Source: Oribacterium sp. oral taxon 078 str. F0262 (GTDB taxonomy: Bacteria; Bacillota; Clostridia; Lachnospirales; Lachnospiraceae). From it: a DNA stretch of 64,000 bases. Positions 54,554 to 63,147 of the stretch are shown here, in pieces; positions within the stretch are counted from its first letter, which is position 1, and every line of letters starts with the position of its first letter. The stretch is from assembly GCF_000160135.1 (NCBI RefSeq), contig NZ_GG729937.1:92991-156990 (forward strand). The letters run 5' to 3'. Below the pieces are notes generated by a model. That model saw only the letters and a program-made list of their open reading frames with translations, ran no database searches and was not told the origin of the DNA. The position numbers and the translations under genes are program-made.

Positions 54554-55669
54554 TCAGCTCACCTTGACAGTCTTCCAGCGCTTATTGTACTTCGCCTCCT
54601 CCGCCTCCCCCAGATAGCGGTATACCTCTCCCTTTTTCAGAAGCTCTCCCATATCCGGAAAGAGCGCCTTATTCTCCGTATAGCTTTTGTCGAGGAGCCG
54701 ATATGCGCCCTCATTCGGCGTCGTATAAGTGATATACTCGAAGTTTTTCTTTGCGATATCCGGCCGGCAGAGGAAGTTGATCCACTTCTCCGCATTCTCC
54801 CAGTGGGGCGCGTTCTTCGGAATAACCCAGCCGTCCATCCAGAGATTCGTCCCCTCCTCCGGGATCACATACTCCAAGTCCATGCCGCTGCCCTCGACCT
54901 CTCCCTGGATATAGAGCATCTCCCCGGAATAGATCACGCCGACCGCTGCCTCTCCTCCGATCATCTTGTCCCGGACCTGATCGACCACATAGGCCTGCAC
55001 CAGCGGCTTTTGCCGGATCAGCTCATCCCTCGCCCGGTCGAGCTCCTGATCCTCCACGGTATTCATGGAAGAGCCATCCTTCTTCAGCGCCACCATGAAG
55101 GCGTCCCGGACGGAATCCTGCATCAGGATCTCCCCCTTTAAGCGGGGATCCCAGAGATCCGCCCATTTCGTCGGATACGGGACGCCCAGGGCATCCAGCA
55201 TCCCCTTGTTATAGATGATGCCGACCGTACCGCAGGTATAGGGGACCGCATAGCGGTTTCCCGGGTCGAATTCCGCGCACATCCTCTCGTATTCCTCTCC
55301 GATTTCCCGGATATTCGGGATCCTGTCGTAGTCCAGCTCCCGGAGAAGACCGTTCTTCATCATCTTCTGAATGATATAGTCGGAGGGGCAGACCGCGTCA
55401 TAGCGCACAGCCCCTGCCTCGATGACGGGATACATCTCCTCATTTGTCTGAAAGAGATCATAGACCACATGGATCCCGCTCTCCTTCTCAAAGAGGGAGA
55501 TGACCTCCGGATCGATATACTCCCCCCAGTTGTAGACATTCACGACATTTTCCCCGCCCTGCTCCTTCTCCTCTTTTTCCGCGCTTTTTCCGCAGGAGGA
55601 GAGAAAAAGCCCGAGGAAAACCGAAAGAAGACAGAGCGAAAAAAGATACAAAGCGGAAGCTTTTCTCAC
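54554..55669 (-). CDS. potD: PotD, spermidine/putrescine-binding lipoprotein
   Basis: A 371-residue substrate-binding protein. A lipoprotein signal (LYLFSLCLLSVFLGLFLSSC, lipobox LSSC near residue 26) anchors it to the membrane. NVYNWGEYIDPEVISLFEKE is the classic start of the mature domain, and DLWDPRLKGEILMQDSVRDAFM belongs to the ligand cleft. The start is GTG within the overlap with potC (GTGA). It captures polyamines for PotABC. Confidence 0.95.
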   Translation of the reverse strand: MRKASALYLFSLCLLSVFLGLFLSSCGKSAEKEEKEQGGENVVNVYNWGEYIDPEVISLFEKESGIHVVYDLFQTNEEMYPVIEAGAVRYDAVCPSDYIIQKMMKNGLLRELDYDRIPNIREIGEEYERMCAEFDPGNRYAVPYTCGTVGIIYNKGMLDALGVPYPTKWADLWDPRLKGEILMQDSVRDAFMVALKKDGSSMNTVEDQELDRARDELIRQKPLVQAYVVDQVRDKMIGGEAAVGVIYSGEMLYIQGEVEGSGMDLEYVIPEEGTNLWMDGWVIPKNAPHWENAEKWINFLCRPDIAKKNFEYITYTTPNEGAYRLLDKSYTENKALFPDMGELLKKGEVYRYLGEAEEAKYNKRWKTVKVS

Positions 55670-56460
55670 TTTTTCTCCTCCTTCCCGGAGAACCAGGCCG
55701 GCGCAAAGTTGACAAAAAGGAGCACAAGGAAAACGACGGCGAAGATCATGGTAGAGAGCGCGTACATGCTCGGCTTTATGCCGCGGCGAAGCTCCGAGTA
55801 GACGAGGGTGGAAATCGTGTTGATGCCGGCCCCTCTCGTAAAATGCGTGATAATGAAGTCATCGAGGCTCATCGTAAAGGCGAGAAGGAAGCCGGAGAGC
55901 ACACCGGGCATGATATCCGGGAGCACCACGCGAAAGAAGGCGTAGACCGGACCCGCGCCGAGATCCAGCGCCGCCTCAAAGCTCACATTGGATGATTTCT
56001 TGAGCTTTGGGAGCACCGAGAGGATCACATAGGGAAGATTCAATGTAATGTGCGAGATCAGAATCGTCTGAAAGCCCAGGCTGATCCGAAACGCGATAAA
56101 GCAAAGCATCAAGGAGATTCCGGTCACAATATCCGCGTTCAGCATCGGGACATTGGTGATCCCGAGCACGAGATTTCTGCTCAGCTTCCTCATGCTCCGG
56201 AGGGCAATCGCCGCCATCGTCCCAAGAAGCGTCGCAAAAAGGGCGGAGCCAAGGGCGATGAGCAGCGTATTCCGAAGGGCGAGGAGGACTGCGGGATCGG
56301 AGAGCATCTCCCGGTACCAGCGAAGACTAAACCCCGTAAAGCGCACTCTCGAACGGGAGGCATTGAAGGAGAGCGCCGTCAGCATGAGGATCGGCGCGTA
56401 GAGAAAGAGCAGCACCAGAATCAGATAGCTGTTCTCGAGAAGCTTTTTCCCTTTCTTCAT
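55666..56460 (-). CDS. potC: PotC, polyamine ABC permease
   Basis: A 264-residue permease with six membrane helices. The EAA loop, which couples to the ATPase, is FEAALDLGAGPVYAFFRVVLPDIMPGVLSG. The start overlaps the potB stop by 1 nt (TGATG) and its stop overlaps potD by 4 nt. Confidence 0.95.
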   Translation of the reverse strand: MKKGKKLLENSYLILVLLFLYAPILMLTALSFNASRSRVRFTGFSLRWYREMLSDPAVLLALRNTLLIALGSALFATLLGTMAAIALRSMRKLSRNLVLGITNVPMLNADIVTGISLMLCFIAFRISLGFQTILISHITLNLPYVILSVLPKLKKSSNVSFEAALDLGAGPVYAFFRVVLPDIMPGVLSGFLLAFTMSLDDFIITHFTRGAGINTISTLVYSELRRGIKPSMYALSTMIFAVVFLVLLFVNFAPAWFSGKEEKK

Positions 56461-57263
56461 CAGAACATCGCCCCCTCTCCGCTGTCGTAGCGGGACAAAA
56501 GCGCCATCGACAGGATGATAAAGAGCATCAGGACCATGGAGAGCGCCGAGCCCAGATTCCAGTTCGAGTTCAGCACGAACTCCTGCTCGATCACATTTCC
56601 GATCAGGAATATCTTCCCGCCCCCCAGGATATCTGAAATTGCAAAGGTAGTCAGGGCCGGCACAAAGACCATCGTCACGCCGGATACAATGCCCGGGACG
56701 GAAAGAGGCAGAATCACCCGAAAAATCGTCGTCGGAATGCTCGCTCCGAGATCATAGGCCGCATTGATCGTATTGTCATCGATCTTACTCAGCGTATTGT
56801 AGATCGGAAGGATCATAAAGGGCAGGAAGTCGTAGACCATACCCAGTATGATCGCATAGGGCGTATTGATCAGTCTCTGCCCCGGGAGATGCAGGGCCGT
56901 GAGGATCCCGTTCAGGACCCCCTTTCTCTCAAGGAGGGTCTGCCAGGCCAGGATCCGGAGCAGGGAATTCATCCACATCGGCAGGATGAAGAGGAAGGCG
57001 GCAAAGGAGCCCCTTCCGATCTTCCTGCTTCTCAGAATCAGAGCGAGCGGAAAGGCCGCGAGGAAGCAAATCGCCGTGCTCACAGCGGAGAGAAGCAGTG
57101 CGAGGCAGAGCGGCCGGTAATTCTCCCGGACCAGAATCTCCGCGATATTTTCAAGCGTAAAGCTGCCGCTTTGATCGGTGAAGCCATAGAAGCACACGAG
57201 AAGCAGCGGGATTACGATAAAGCCGACCATCCAGACGAGATAGGGCAGCGCCAGCAGTTTCAT
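56460..57263 (-). CDS. potB: PotB, polyamine ABC permease
   Basis: A 267-residue permease with six membrane helices; INAAYDLGASIPTTIFRVILPLSVPGIVSG is the EAA loop. The ATG at 57263 is preferred: it follows the potA stop by 4 nt and opens a hydrophobic start (MKLLALPYLVWMVGF). An upstream in-frame ATG (57296) sits directly on a GGAGG and would overlap potA. Confidence 0.94.
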   Translation of the reverse strand: MKLLALPYLVWMVGFIVIPLLLVCFYGFTDQSGSFTLENIAEILVRENYRPLCLALLLSAVSTAICFLAAFPLALILRSRKIGRGSFAAFLFILPMWMNSLLRILAWQTLLERKGVLNGILTALHLPGQRLINTPYAIILGMVYDFLPFMILPIYNTLSKIDDNTINAAYDLGASIPTTIFRVILPLSVPGIVSGVTMVFVPALTTFAISDILGGGKIFLIGNVIEQEFVLNSNWNLGSALSMVLMLFIILSMALLSRYDSGEGAMF

Positions 57264-57267
57264 CCTC

Positions 57268-58350
57268 TTACTCTTCAACGCCGATGGCCTCCTCATCCTC
57301 CGAAGCCGGCTTATTCATGATCTGAATGTTGGAGGGCTTCACATAGAGACCAACCTCAGTTCCCACCTCATGGAGCTCCGTAGAGTGAATCAGCCATTCA
57401 TAGCCGTTCTCCGTAGTACACTCCATCTCATACATCTCCCCCTTGAAGATGCTGTGGCTCATGACGCCATGCAGAATCGCCCTCGGATCCTCCTTCTCCA
57501 GGATTTCCACATCCTCCGGGCGGATGACGACATCCACCGGACGGTTCCGCCCGAAGCCGCTGTCCACACAGGGAAAGACCGCGCCGAAGATCCGGACCAG
57601 CCGGTCCTCCAGCATGAGTCCCGGGACGATGTTGGAATCTCCGATGAAATCCGCGACAAAGGCGTTTTCCGGTTCATTATAGATCTGCTCCGGGGTGCCG
57701 GCCTGCTGGATATAGCCCTGATTCATCACCACGACATAGTCGGACATCGTAAGTGCCTCCTCCTGATCGTGGGTGACATAGATAAAGGTAATCCCCAATT
57801 CGTTTTTGAGGCGGATCAGCTCATACTGCATCTCCTGGCGAAGCTTCAGGTCCAGTGCCCCGAGCGGCTCATCCAAAAGGAGAAGCCTCGGCTCATTCAC
57901 GATCGCCCGCGCGATCGCGATCCTCTGCTGCTGCCCTCCGGAGAGAGAATCAATGCTCCGCTTCTCATAGCCCACCAGATTCACAAGCTTCAGAGCATAG
58001 CGGACCTTGTCCCGGATATAGCTCTCCGACTTCTTCCGTATGCGGAGTCCGAAGGCAATATTTTCAAAGATATTCATGTGCGGAAACAGCGCATACTTTT
58101 GAAAAACCGTATTCAGCTGTCTCTTGTTCGCCGGAAGGTCCGTGATATCCCGCCCCTCAAAAAAAACCTGTCCTCTGTCCGGCCTCTCGAAGCCCCCGAT
58201 GATCCGAAGCGTCGTAGTCTTGCCGCAGCCGGAAGGTCCCAGCAGTGTGACGAAGCTGTTCTCCCGGATCGAAAGATTCAGTTCATCCAGGATGATCTCC
58301 CCGTCAAATAATTTGGTGATTCCCTTTAAATCAATCAGCGCTCTTTCCAA
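57268..58350 (-). CDS. potA: PotA, polyamine ABC transporter ATPase
   Basis: A 360-residue ATPase. [19 protein letters not shown] (Walker A), [17 protein letters not shown] (signature) and [13 protein letters not shown] (Walker B) are complete. A C-terminal TOBE-like domain (about 260-345) follows. It heads the leftward potABCD operon. Expression should start from the promoter at 58400-58427, which is back to back with that of the chromate transporter genes. Confidence 0.96.
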   Translation of the reverse strand: MERALIDLKGITKLFDGEIILDELNLSIRENSFVTLLGPSGCGKTTTLRIIGGFERPDRGQVFFEGRDITDLPANKRQLNTVFQKYALFPHMNIFENIAFGLRIRKKSESYIRDKVRYALKLVNLVGYEKRSIDSLSGGQQQRIAIARAIVNEPRLLLLDEPLGALDLKLRQEMQYELIRLKNELGITFIYVTHDQEEALTMSDYVVVMNQGYIQQAGTPEQIYNEPENAFVADFIGDSNIVPGLMLEDRLVRIFGAVFPCVDSGFGRNRPVDVVIRPEDVEILEKEDPRAILHGVMSHSIFKGEMYEMECTTENGYEWLIHSTELHEVGTEVGLYVKPSNIQIMNKPASEDEEAIGVEE

Positions 58351-58399
58351 CTCATAAAAACCTCCTTCTTCCCTTTACCGCTCCCGCGGCGTTGATTGT

Positions 58400-58427
58400 A
58401 TTTTATCAAAAAGCGCTGTAAATACAA
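58400..58427 (-). promoter_or_regulatory. potABCD promoter
   Basis: TTGTAT (58427-58422), 16 bp and TAAAAT (58405-58400) on the minus strand, 50 bp before the potA ATG. Confidence 0.6.
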
Positions 58428-58432
58428 GCGCT
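58412..58432. promoter_or_regulatory. Paired AGCGCT sites between divergent promoters
   Basis: AGCGCT occurs at 58412-58417 and 58427-58432, each self-complementary, with centres 15 bp apart. The pair brackets the -35 box of potA and lies just upstream of the rightward -35 box. It could be an operator shared by potABCD and the chromate transporter genes. Confidence 0.45.
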
Positions 58433-58433
58433 A

Positions 58434-58462
58434 TTGATCCCCCCGAAATTTATTGATAAAAT
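58434..58462 (+). promoter_or_regulatory. Promoter of the chromate-transporter pair
   Basis: TTGATC (58434-58439), 17 bp and TAAAAT (58457-58462), 66 bp before the first chrA-like start. Confidence 0.6.
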
Positions 58463-58528
58463 GAGCTTCGAAAAAAGAGCGGCTCGCGGGAAAGCTCTGA
58501 AAAAGGAAAGAAATAAGAGAGGAAAAAA

Positions 58529-59254
58529 GTGGAAAAAATCCCAGAAAAAAAAGAAGAGAACGCTTCGAAAACTGTCCCCGAAAGGCGCTCTCTCCCCTAC
58601 CGGCTGTCCCGTATCTTCCTCTCTACCCTCTACCTGAGCGCCTTTACCTTCGGCGGAGGCTATGTGATCGTCACGCTCCTCAAGAATAAATTCGTGGATC
58701 AGCTCCACTGGATCGACGAGGAGGAGATGCTGGATCTCGTCGCGATCGCGCAGTCTTCCCCGGGCGCGATCGCCGTAAACGGTGCGATCGTCGTCGGCTA
58801 TAAGCTCTGCGGCATCCCCGGCATCCTCTTTGCCGTCCTCGGAGCCGTGCTCCCTCCCTTTTGCATCCTGACGCTGATCTCCTTCTTCTACGACTTCTTT
58901 CGGGAGAACTTCGTCGCGCAGTCCCTCTTAAGCGGCATGAAGTCCGGTGTCAGCGCCGTGATCCTGTCCGTAGTCTATGACATGGGCTCCGAGCTTGTGA
59001 AGGAACGGGACCCGGTAAAGCTCCTGCTCCTCGTCGGGAGCTTCATTGCCAATTACTTTTTCCGGGTCAATGTGAGCTGCATCATCCTGATCGCGGCACT
59101 ATGCGGCCTCATCCGGACCCTGCTTCAAGAGAAAATACTCAAAAAAACGGCGAAAACGCCGCCCCCCTCCGATCCGGAAGGATGCGGCGCGGCTTCTTGC
59201 CACAGCGAAAAACAGGAAACAGAGGGGGAAAAAAGGAAGAAGGAGGAAAGATGA
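58529..59254 (+). CDS. Chromate-transporter family protein, N-half type
   Basis: A 241-residue short-chain CHR protein with six hydrophobic segments. The family signature FTFGGGYVIVTLLKNKFVD lies near residue 40, and the SSPGAIAVNGAIVVGYKLCG motif follows. Short CHR proteins work as pairs of opposite topology to export chromate or a related anion. A soluble charged tail (about 205-241) is unusual. The start is GTG with AGAGAGG upstream. It overlaps the second gene by 4 nt. Confidence 0.9.
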   Translation: MEKIPEKKEENASKTVPERRSLPYRLSRIFLSTLYLSAFTFGGGYVIVTLLKNKFVDQLHWIDEEEMLDLVAIAQSSPGAIAVNGAIVVGYKLCGIPGILFAVLGAVLPPFCILTLISFFYDFFRENFVAQSLLSGMKSGVSAVILSVVYDMGSELVKERDPVKLLLLVGSFIANYFFRVNVSCIILIAALCGLIRTLLQEKILKKTAKTPPPSDPEGCGAASCHSEKQETEGEKRKKEER

Positions 59255-59820
59255 TCTACTGGCAGCTTTTCCTGGCTTTTTTACAGATCGGCGCCTTCAG
59301 CTTTGGCGGAGGCTATGCCGCGATGCCTCTCATCCAACAGCAGGTCATCACGAAATACGGCTGGCTCAGTGCGAATGATTTCACAGACCTTGTCACCATC
59401 TCCCAGATGACCCCCGGCCCCATCGCGGTGAACGCGGCCACCTTTATCGGAAACCAGGTGGCCGGTATACCGGGAGCGCTGATCGCAACGATCGGCGTCG
59501 TACTCCCGTCCTGCCTCTTCGTCACTCTGCTCGCCTTCCTCTACCTGCGCTTCCGCTCCCTCTCTCTACTCCAGGGGATTCTGCAGGCGCTTCGCCCTGC
59601 CGTAGTCGCAATGATTTTCTCCGCCGGGCTCTTCATCCTCCTGCCGACTCTCTTCCCCTCTCTCAGCACCGCCACCGGGCTCGATATACGCGCCCTTTTT
59701 CTCTTTCTCGCGGCCCTCGTCCTCCTGCGAAAATTTAAAAAGGACCCTATCCTTGTCATGCTCCTCTGCGGCCTCATGGAGCTCTTTTCCCGCTGCGCTT
59801 TGCTGTTTTTTAGGGTCTGA
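59251..59820 (+). CDS. Chromate-transporter family protein, C-half type
   Basis: A 189-residue partner with FSFGGGYAAMPLIQQQVITKYGWL near the start and MTPGPIAVNAATFIGNQVAG after it. GGAGG lies 5 nt from the ATG. The two genes together correspond to the two halves of a long ChrA. Chromate itself may not be the natural substrate in an anaerobe. Confidence 0.9.
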   Translation: MIYWQLFLAFLQIGAFSFGGGYAAMPLIQQQVITKYGWLSANDFTDLVTISQMTPGPIAVNAATFIGNQVAGIPGALIATIGVVLPSCLFVTLLAFLYLRFRSLSLLQGILQALRPAVVAMIFSAGLFILLPTLFPSLSTATGLDIRALFLFLAALVLLRKFKKDPILVMLLCGLMELFSRCALLFFRV

Positions 59821-59916
59821 TCCGTTCCTCCCCCCGGCATTTATGTCCCCGATCCGCGCCCACAGAGGCATCGCAAGTATAGGTCCTTCGCGCCGCTTTG
59901 CCCCAGCGCTCAGCCC

Positions 59917-60363
59917 TTATCCCAGATTCTTATAAAACTCCACAGCGCCCCGGATCTCTTTTGCATCCGGATGTCCCTTCCTCACCCCTCCGATCAGCTT
60001 GAGCGGTCCGAAAGTATCAAAGCCCATGCAGCCGTAGCTTCCGAGAAGCTTCGCATTTCTCTCCTTTGCGGCCGCGCCGATCCCCCGGCAAAAGCCGTCG
60101 CTTACGCCCCGGCCCGCGGAATACAGGAAAAAGACCGGCTTATTCTCCGGCAGATTCTCCCTGAGAAAGCTGATGAGCTGCTTTGCAAAGCCGCCATAGT
60201 ATATTCCCGACGCGAAGCCGATCCTGTCGTAGCCGGACAGATCCGCCTTCTTCTGCTCCGTGATATCGATGAGCTCAACCGACCCCTCCGCTTCCCGGAT
60301 CGCATCCAGAAGCTTTTTGGTATTGCCATGATGCTTCGAATAGAAACAGATCGCTGTCGCCAT
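59917..60363 (-). CDS. Flavodoxin-family protein
   Basis: A 148-residue FMN-binding protein. ICFYSKHHGNTKKLLDAI is the phosphate-binding loop. FFLYSAGRGVSDG and GCMGFDTFGPLKLIGGVRKGHPD fit the flavodoxin/flavin-reductase-like fold common in anaerobes. It is probably an electron carrier or NAD(P)H-linked reductase in the cytoplasm. AAGGAG is 5 nt from the ATG. The best promoter (60694-60722) would give an untranslated leader of more than 300 nt. Confidence 0.85.
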   Translation of the reverse strand: MATAICFYSKHHGNTKKLLDAIREAEGSVELIDITEQKKADLSGYDRIGFASGIYYGGFAKQLISFLRENLPENKPVFFLYSAGRGVSDGFCRGIGAAAKERNAKLLGSYGCMGFDTFGPLKLIGGVRKGHPDAKEIRGAVEFYKNLG

Positions 60364-60430
60364 ATAATCTCCTTTCTCTCAAAGAGCCTCTGCAAGATCC
60401 CGCTTCCCGCGATTCCCCGGAAAGCTATCG

Positions 60431-60460
60431 CAATCACAGACAATCACAGACAGACACAGA
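60431..60460. repeat. Three tandem 10-bp units
   Basis: CAATCACAGA, CAATCACAGA and CAGACACAGA in direct succession, within the untranslated leader of the flavodoxin gene. Confidence 0.75.
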
Positions 60461-60693
60461 ACTCCGCTCTCTCATGACCCGCCTTCTCCCGCGCCTCCCG
60501 CATTGGCATCGGGAAGACGCCGCTTCTTTCCCGGAGGATTCCTCAGAGTCCGCCTTCTGCCGGGCCCGGTCTGCAAAGATCAAAAGGCCGGAAGCCGCAA
60601 AGCGGATATGGATCCATCACCCTATTCCCGGCGGGATGCCCAAAGCCTGGGATCTCCATTTCAAATATGCTGCATCCTCTATCCTCAAAGCCT

Positions 60694-60722
60694 GTTATAC
60701 AAACTCATCCGAGGCTTGTCAA
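60694..60722 (-). promoter_or_regulatory. Promoter for a long flavodoxin leader
   Basis: TTGACA (60722-60717), a 17-bp spacer and TATAAC (60699-60694) on the minus strand. Both boxes are near consensus. The next gene start in this direction is the flavodoxin ATG at 60363. Confidence 0.65.
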
Positions 60723-60824
60723 GGAAGCGGCCGACGCCGGAAAGCATCGGAGTCTGCTGCTTCTTCCGGCATACGGAAGCTGTATAAGCTGAAGCTCCCG
60801 GGACGGGCGCGGATCAGCTCTTCC

Positions 60825-61328
60825 CTAATTGCTGTGCTCCCGGAACCAGCGCAGCGCCCTCTCCTTCTCCTCCGGAGAGAATTTTCGGTTAAAAACCTGA
60901 TCGTAGAGCCAGCCGATATTTTTCCCGGAAAGGTATCGTTTCATTTCATTCTCGGCATCATGCATCACCCTGCTGATGAGGCAGGGGGTATTGGTATATT
61001 CCTCGGGGAGAGCATCTATATTAACACTGATGGACTTACAGCGCAGCTCTTCACAGCGAAAAAGCGGCTCTTTCCCTTCAATCGCCTCGATCACATCCCA
61101 GAAGCTGATCTGCTCCGCCGGCTTGGACAGGCGGTATCCGCCCTTGGCCCCTGCAGCAGAAGAAATAATGCCCGCCTTCGCGAGCTTTGCGTAGGTTTTA
61201 GAAAGATAGCTCTCCGAGATTCCCTGGAAGCGGGACATGTCCTGAATGCGAATGCTTTTATTCTCCTCGAGTCCGGCCATATAGATCAGACCGTGAAGAG
61301 CATATTCGACCGCGACGGAAAATTTCAT
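60825..61328 (-). CDS. Rrf2-family transcriptional regulator
   Basis: A 167-residue winged-helix regulator (MKFSVAVEYALHGLIYMAGL start, RFQGISESYLSKTYAKLAKAGIISSAAGAKGGYRLSKP wing). Three cysteines (CEELRCKSISV and TNTPC) occur where IscR/NsrR members bind an Fe-S cluster, so redox or NO sensing is possible. The ATG at 61328 has GGGAGG 7 nt upstream. It is divergent from a PNPOx-like gene, its likely target, with a promoter at 61402-61429. Confidence 0.88.
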   Translation of the reverse strand: MKFSVAVEYALHGLIYMAGLEENKSIRIQDMSRFQGISESYLSKTYAKLAKAGIISSAAGAKGGYRLSKPAEQISFWDVIEAIEGKEPLFRCEELRCKSISVNIDALPEEYTNTPCLISRVMHDAENEMKRYLSGKNIGWLYDQVFNRKFSPEEKERALRWFREHSN

Positions 61329-61401
61329 AGCCGATCCTCCCTGATCGCACGGATCATACATAATGCGGATAAAATTTTGCGATTGAAGATCCACCAGAAG
61401 T

Positions 61402-61429
61402 AGTATACAGTGATTCCCGACAAAAACAA
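61402..61429 (-). promoter_or_regulatory. Promoter of the rrf2-type gene
   Basis: TTGTTT (61429-61424), 16 bp and TATACT (61407-61402) on the minus strand. An inverted repeat CGATA-GAAAT-TATCG lies just upstream (61434-61448) and could be the Rrf2 operator serving both divergent genes. Confidence 0.55.
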
Positions 61430-61472
61430 TCGCCGATAGAAATTATCGCTTATTATCAGAAAGGAGAAAATC

Positions 61473-61850
61473 ATGCTCTTCAACGAAACTTTCCGTGACT
61501 GCCTCTCTCATCCGGGAATCGCAGCTCTTGCGACGGTCTCGGCGGAGGGAAAGCCGCATATCGCAAATACCTGGAACAAATATCTGATTATCACAGAGGA
61601 TGAAAAAATCCTGATCCCATGCTATGGCTTCCATAAGACAGAAAAAAATGCAGCGGATCATCCCTGCATGGAGCTCACTCTGGGAAGCGATCAGGTTCAG
61701 GGGAAAATGGGGATGGGAACCGGTTTTCTTCTGACCGGCACTGGTCGCTTCCTAAAGGATGGAGAGCTTTATGAGCGGATGAAGAAGCAGTGTGAGTGGA
61801 TAAGCCGCGTACTGGTCTTTTCCGCGGACAGCTGCCGCCAGATCATCTGA
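61473..61850 (+). CDS. Pyridoxamine-5'-phosphate-oxidase-like flavin-binding protein
   Basis: A 125-residue split-barrel protein (HPGIAALATVSAEGKPHIANTWNKYLI start, TEKNAADHPCMELTLGSDQ and GFLLTGTGRFL). It likely binds FMN or F420-like cofactors and may reduce small electrophiles; few relatives are true PNP oxidases. The last 20 residues (VLVFSADSCRQII) look atypical. AAGGAG is 9 nt from the ATG. It is divergent from the Rrf2 gene. Confidence 0.85.
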   Translation: MLFNETFRDCLSHPGIAALATVSAEGKPHIANTWNKYLIITEDEKILIPCYGFHKTEKNAADHPCMELTLGSDQVQGKMGMGTGFLLTGTGRFLKDGELYERMKKQCEWISRVLVFSADSCRQII

Positions 61851-61921
61851 GGATTCCGGATCAAAAATCTGCCGCCCTCATGATTCTCCTGCCCTTTCCG
61901 CCATTGAATTGAAGAAAAGAA

Positions 61922-61968
61922 AAGCCGCCTTATCCGAGATCTTGTATCCTAAGCCCGGAAGGCGGCTT
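61922..61968. terminator. Inverted repeat between convergent genes
   Basis: AAGCCGCCTT (61922-61931) pairs with AAGGCGGCTT (61959-61968) across a 27-nt loop. It lies between the convergent PNPOx-like gene and the next minus-strand gene and could end both transcripts, though the U-tracts are weak. Confidence 0.5.
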
Positions 61969-62464
61969 AGTCACTGCCTTTTTTCAGATCAATATCTATC
62001 CTTTGGTCATTTGCATCATAGTGAATCCGCATCTCGTATCCCTCTGCACTGCCGCTAAGATCCGTGCCTCCCTCCTCAAGGCTGTATTTCCCTTTGTAAA
62101 AAGCCATGATCTCCTGCGCCTTCGTCTCATCGGCCTTCATGCTTAGCATCGCGGATTTTATATGATGCTCCTTATCACAGAATACATCATACGATCTTAC
62201 CTTCGCATCCTCCCCAAGGATATCTCGGATCTCCCCGGCCTCTTTTGGCAGTTTGAAGGCAGCCAGCTCACTTCTCTTGCTGAGCTTTATCTCACCGCTT
62301 CCATCCTGCATCTCTGTTATTTCCGGTTTAGAATTAAACTCCATCTGATAAATTTCATATCCGGAAAATACAATCATGATAATAAGCGGGATCAGCACTA
62401 CCTTTCTTCCCTCTTTCGACTTTAAAAGCCGGAATACCCATTTAAATTTTCCGTAATCCCCCAT
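61967..62464 (-). CDS. Membrane-anchored protein of unknown function
   Basis: A 165-residue protein with one N-terminal membrane segment (about residues 22-40, VVLIPLIIMIVFSGYEIYQ) and an extracytoplasmic domain of about 120 residues. The domain ends in an amphipathic beta-rich part. No family is recognised. GAGGAGG is 7 nt from the ATG. It follows the PPC-domain gene by 34 bp, so the two are probably cotranscribed. Confidence 0.6.
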   Translation of the reverse strand: MGDYGKFKWVFRLLKSKEGRKVVLIPLIIMIVFSGYEIYQMEFNSKPEITEMQDGSGEIKLSKRSELAAFKLPKEAGEIRDILGEDAKVRSYDVFCDKEHHIKSAMLSMKADETKAQEIMAFYKGKYSLEEGGTDLSGSAEGYEMRIHYDANDQRIDIDLKKGSD

Positions 62465-62498
62465 AGGAAGCCTCCTCTTCCATTTCCATCAATTTCCA

Positions 62499-62921
62499 TC
62501 AAAGAGAAAAGACATTCAGTCCGGTCCCCTTCTCATCCTTCTCCCGTCCCACCGTGCCTTCAATCACCGTGACGAAGACCTCTCCGGTGCCGGAGATTCT
62601 GAGCGCGCGGAGATGCCCGCCCTGCACCTGCATCTTCGAATTCCCGGCGCTGATATGGAGATGCAGATAGGGCTTCCCCTCCATCTCCGTGATATTTCCA
62701 TTCAGCGCGGTGATCTCCATCTCCCCCCTGAGCTCCACAGAATGGTATTCCTTCTCCTCCACGCTGTACAGCCCGACATCCATGAAGTCGGCAGCTCCGA
62801 TCCCGCTGACGATGCCAAGCCTCACTCCCTCCTTCTCCGAAAAGTCCAGAAGACCTTTGACAAGCTCCTCCCCCCGGTCGAAGCGGATGACATAGTGTTC
62901 CCCAAATTTCTTATACTTCAT
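62499..62921 (-). CDS. PPC-domain (DUF296) DNA-binding-like protein
   Basis: A 140-residue PPC/DUF296 protein, the fold found in plant AT-hook regulators and in small prokaryotic trimers. It starts YVIRFDRGEELVKGLLDFSEKEGV and has the typical LGIVSGIGAADF and KPYLHLHISAGNSKMQVQGGHL motifs with His residues. The bacterial role is unknown. The ATG at 62921 follows GAGGAGG by 5 nt. A longer in-frame start lies 48 nt upstream without a site. Confidence 0.85.
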   Translation of the reverse strand: MKYKKFGEHYVIRFDRGEELVKGLLDFSEKEGVRLGIVSGIGAADFMDVGLYSVEEKEYHSVELRGEMEITALNGNITEMEGKPYLHLHISAGNSKMQVQGGHLRALRISGTGEVFVTVIEGTVGREKDEKGTGLNVFSL

Positions 62922-63147
62922 AAAAACCTCCTCTAAAATAAATTCTTCCGCGATGGACAAAGCCGACAAAGCGCTGACCCGCGTTTTTGCGTCCTCTGCA
63001 TTTTCCGCGTTCCCTGCCAGATCTTTCCTCTTTCCCTGAAGCTCCGGCGGGTATGCGGATCACATGCCGACAGATCCGCCTTTCACCGGATCAGGGATGA
63101 TAGCAGGCCGCTCTTTCCGATCAAAAGCAGCAGGCCCATGCTCTATA

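Larger units (their letters stand above)
60364..60824. other. Long gap upstream of the flavodoxin gene
   Basis: 461 bp with no convincing gene. It holds a strong leftward promoter near 60694-60722 and a short tandem repeat near 60431. The transcribed leader contains several possible stems (for example around CCCAGGCTTTGGG) but no riboswitch consensus that I can recognise. Confidence 0.45.

Noticed and set aside
60600-60690. Possible riboswitch (lysine- or T-box-like words) in the flavodoxin leader
   Set aside because: GATAGAGG and AGGGTG words occur, but the rest of neither consensus is present and the downstream gene does not fit.
60474-61403. 309-codon plus-strand frame spanning a gap and the Rrf2 gene
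   Set aside because: The second half is the complement of the Rrf2 gene. The first half has no domain or start signal.
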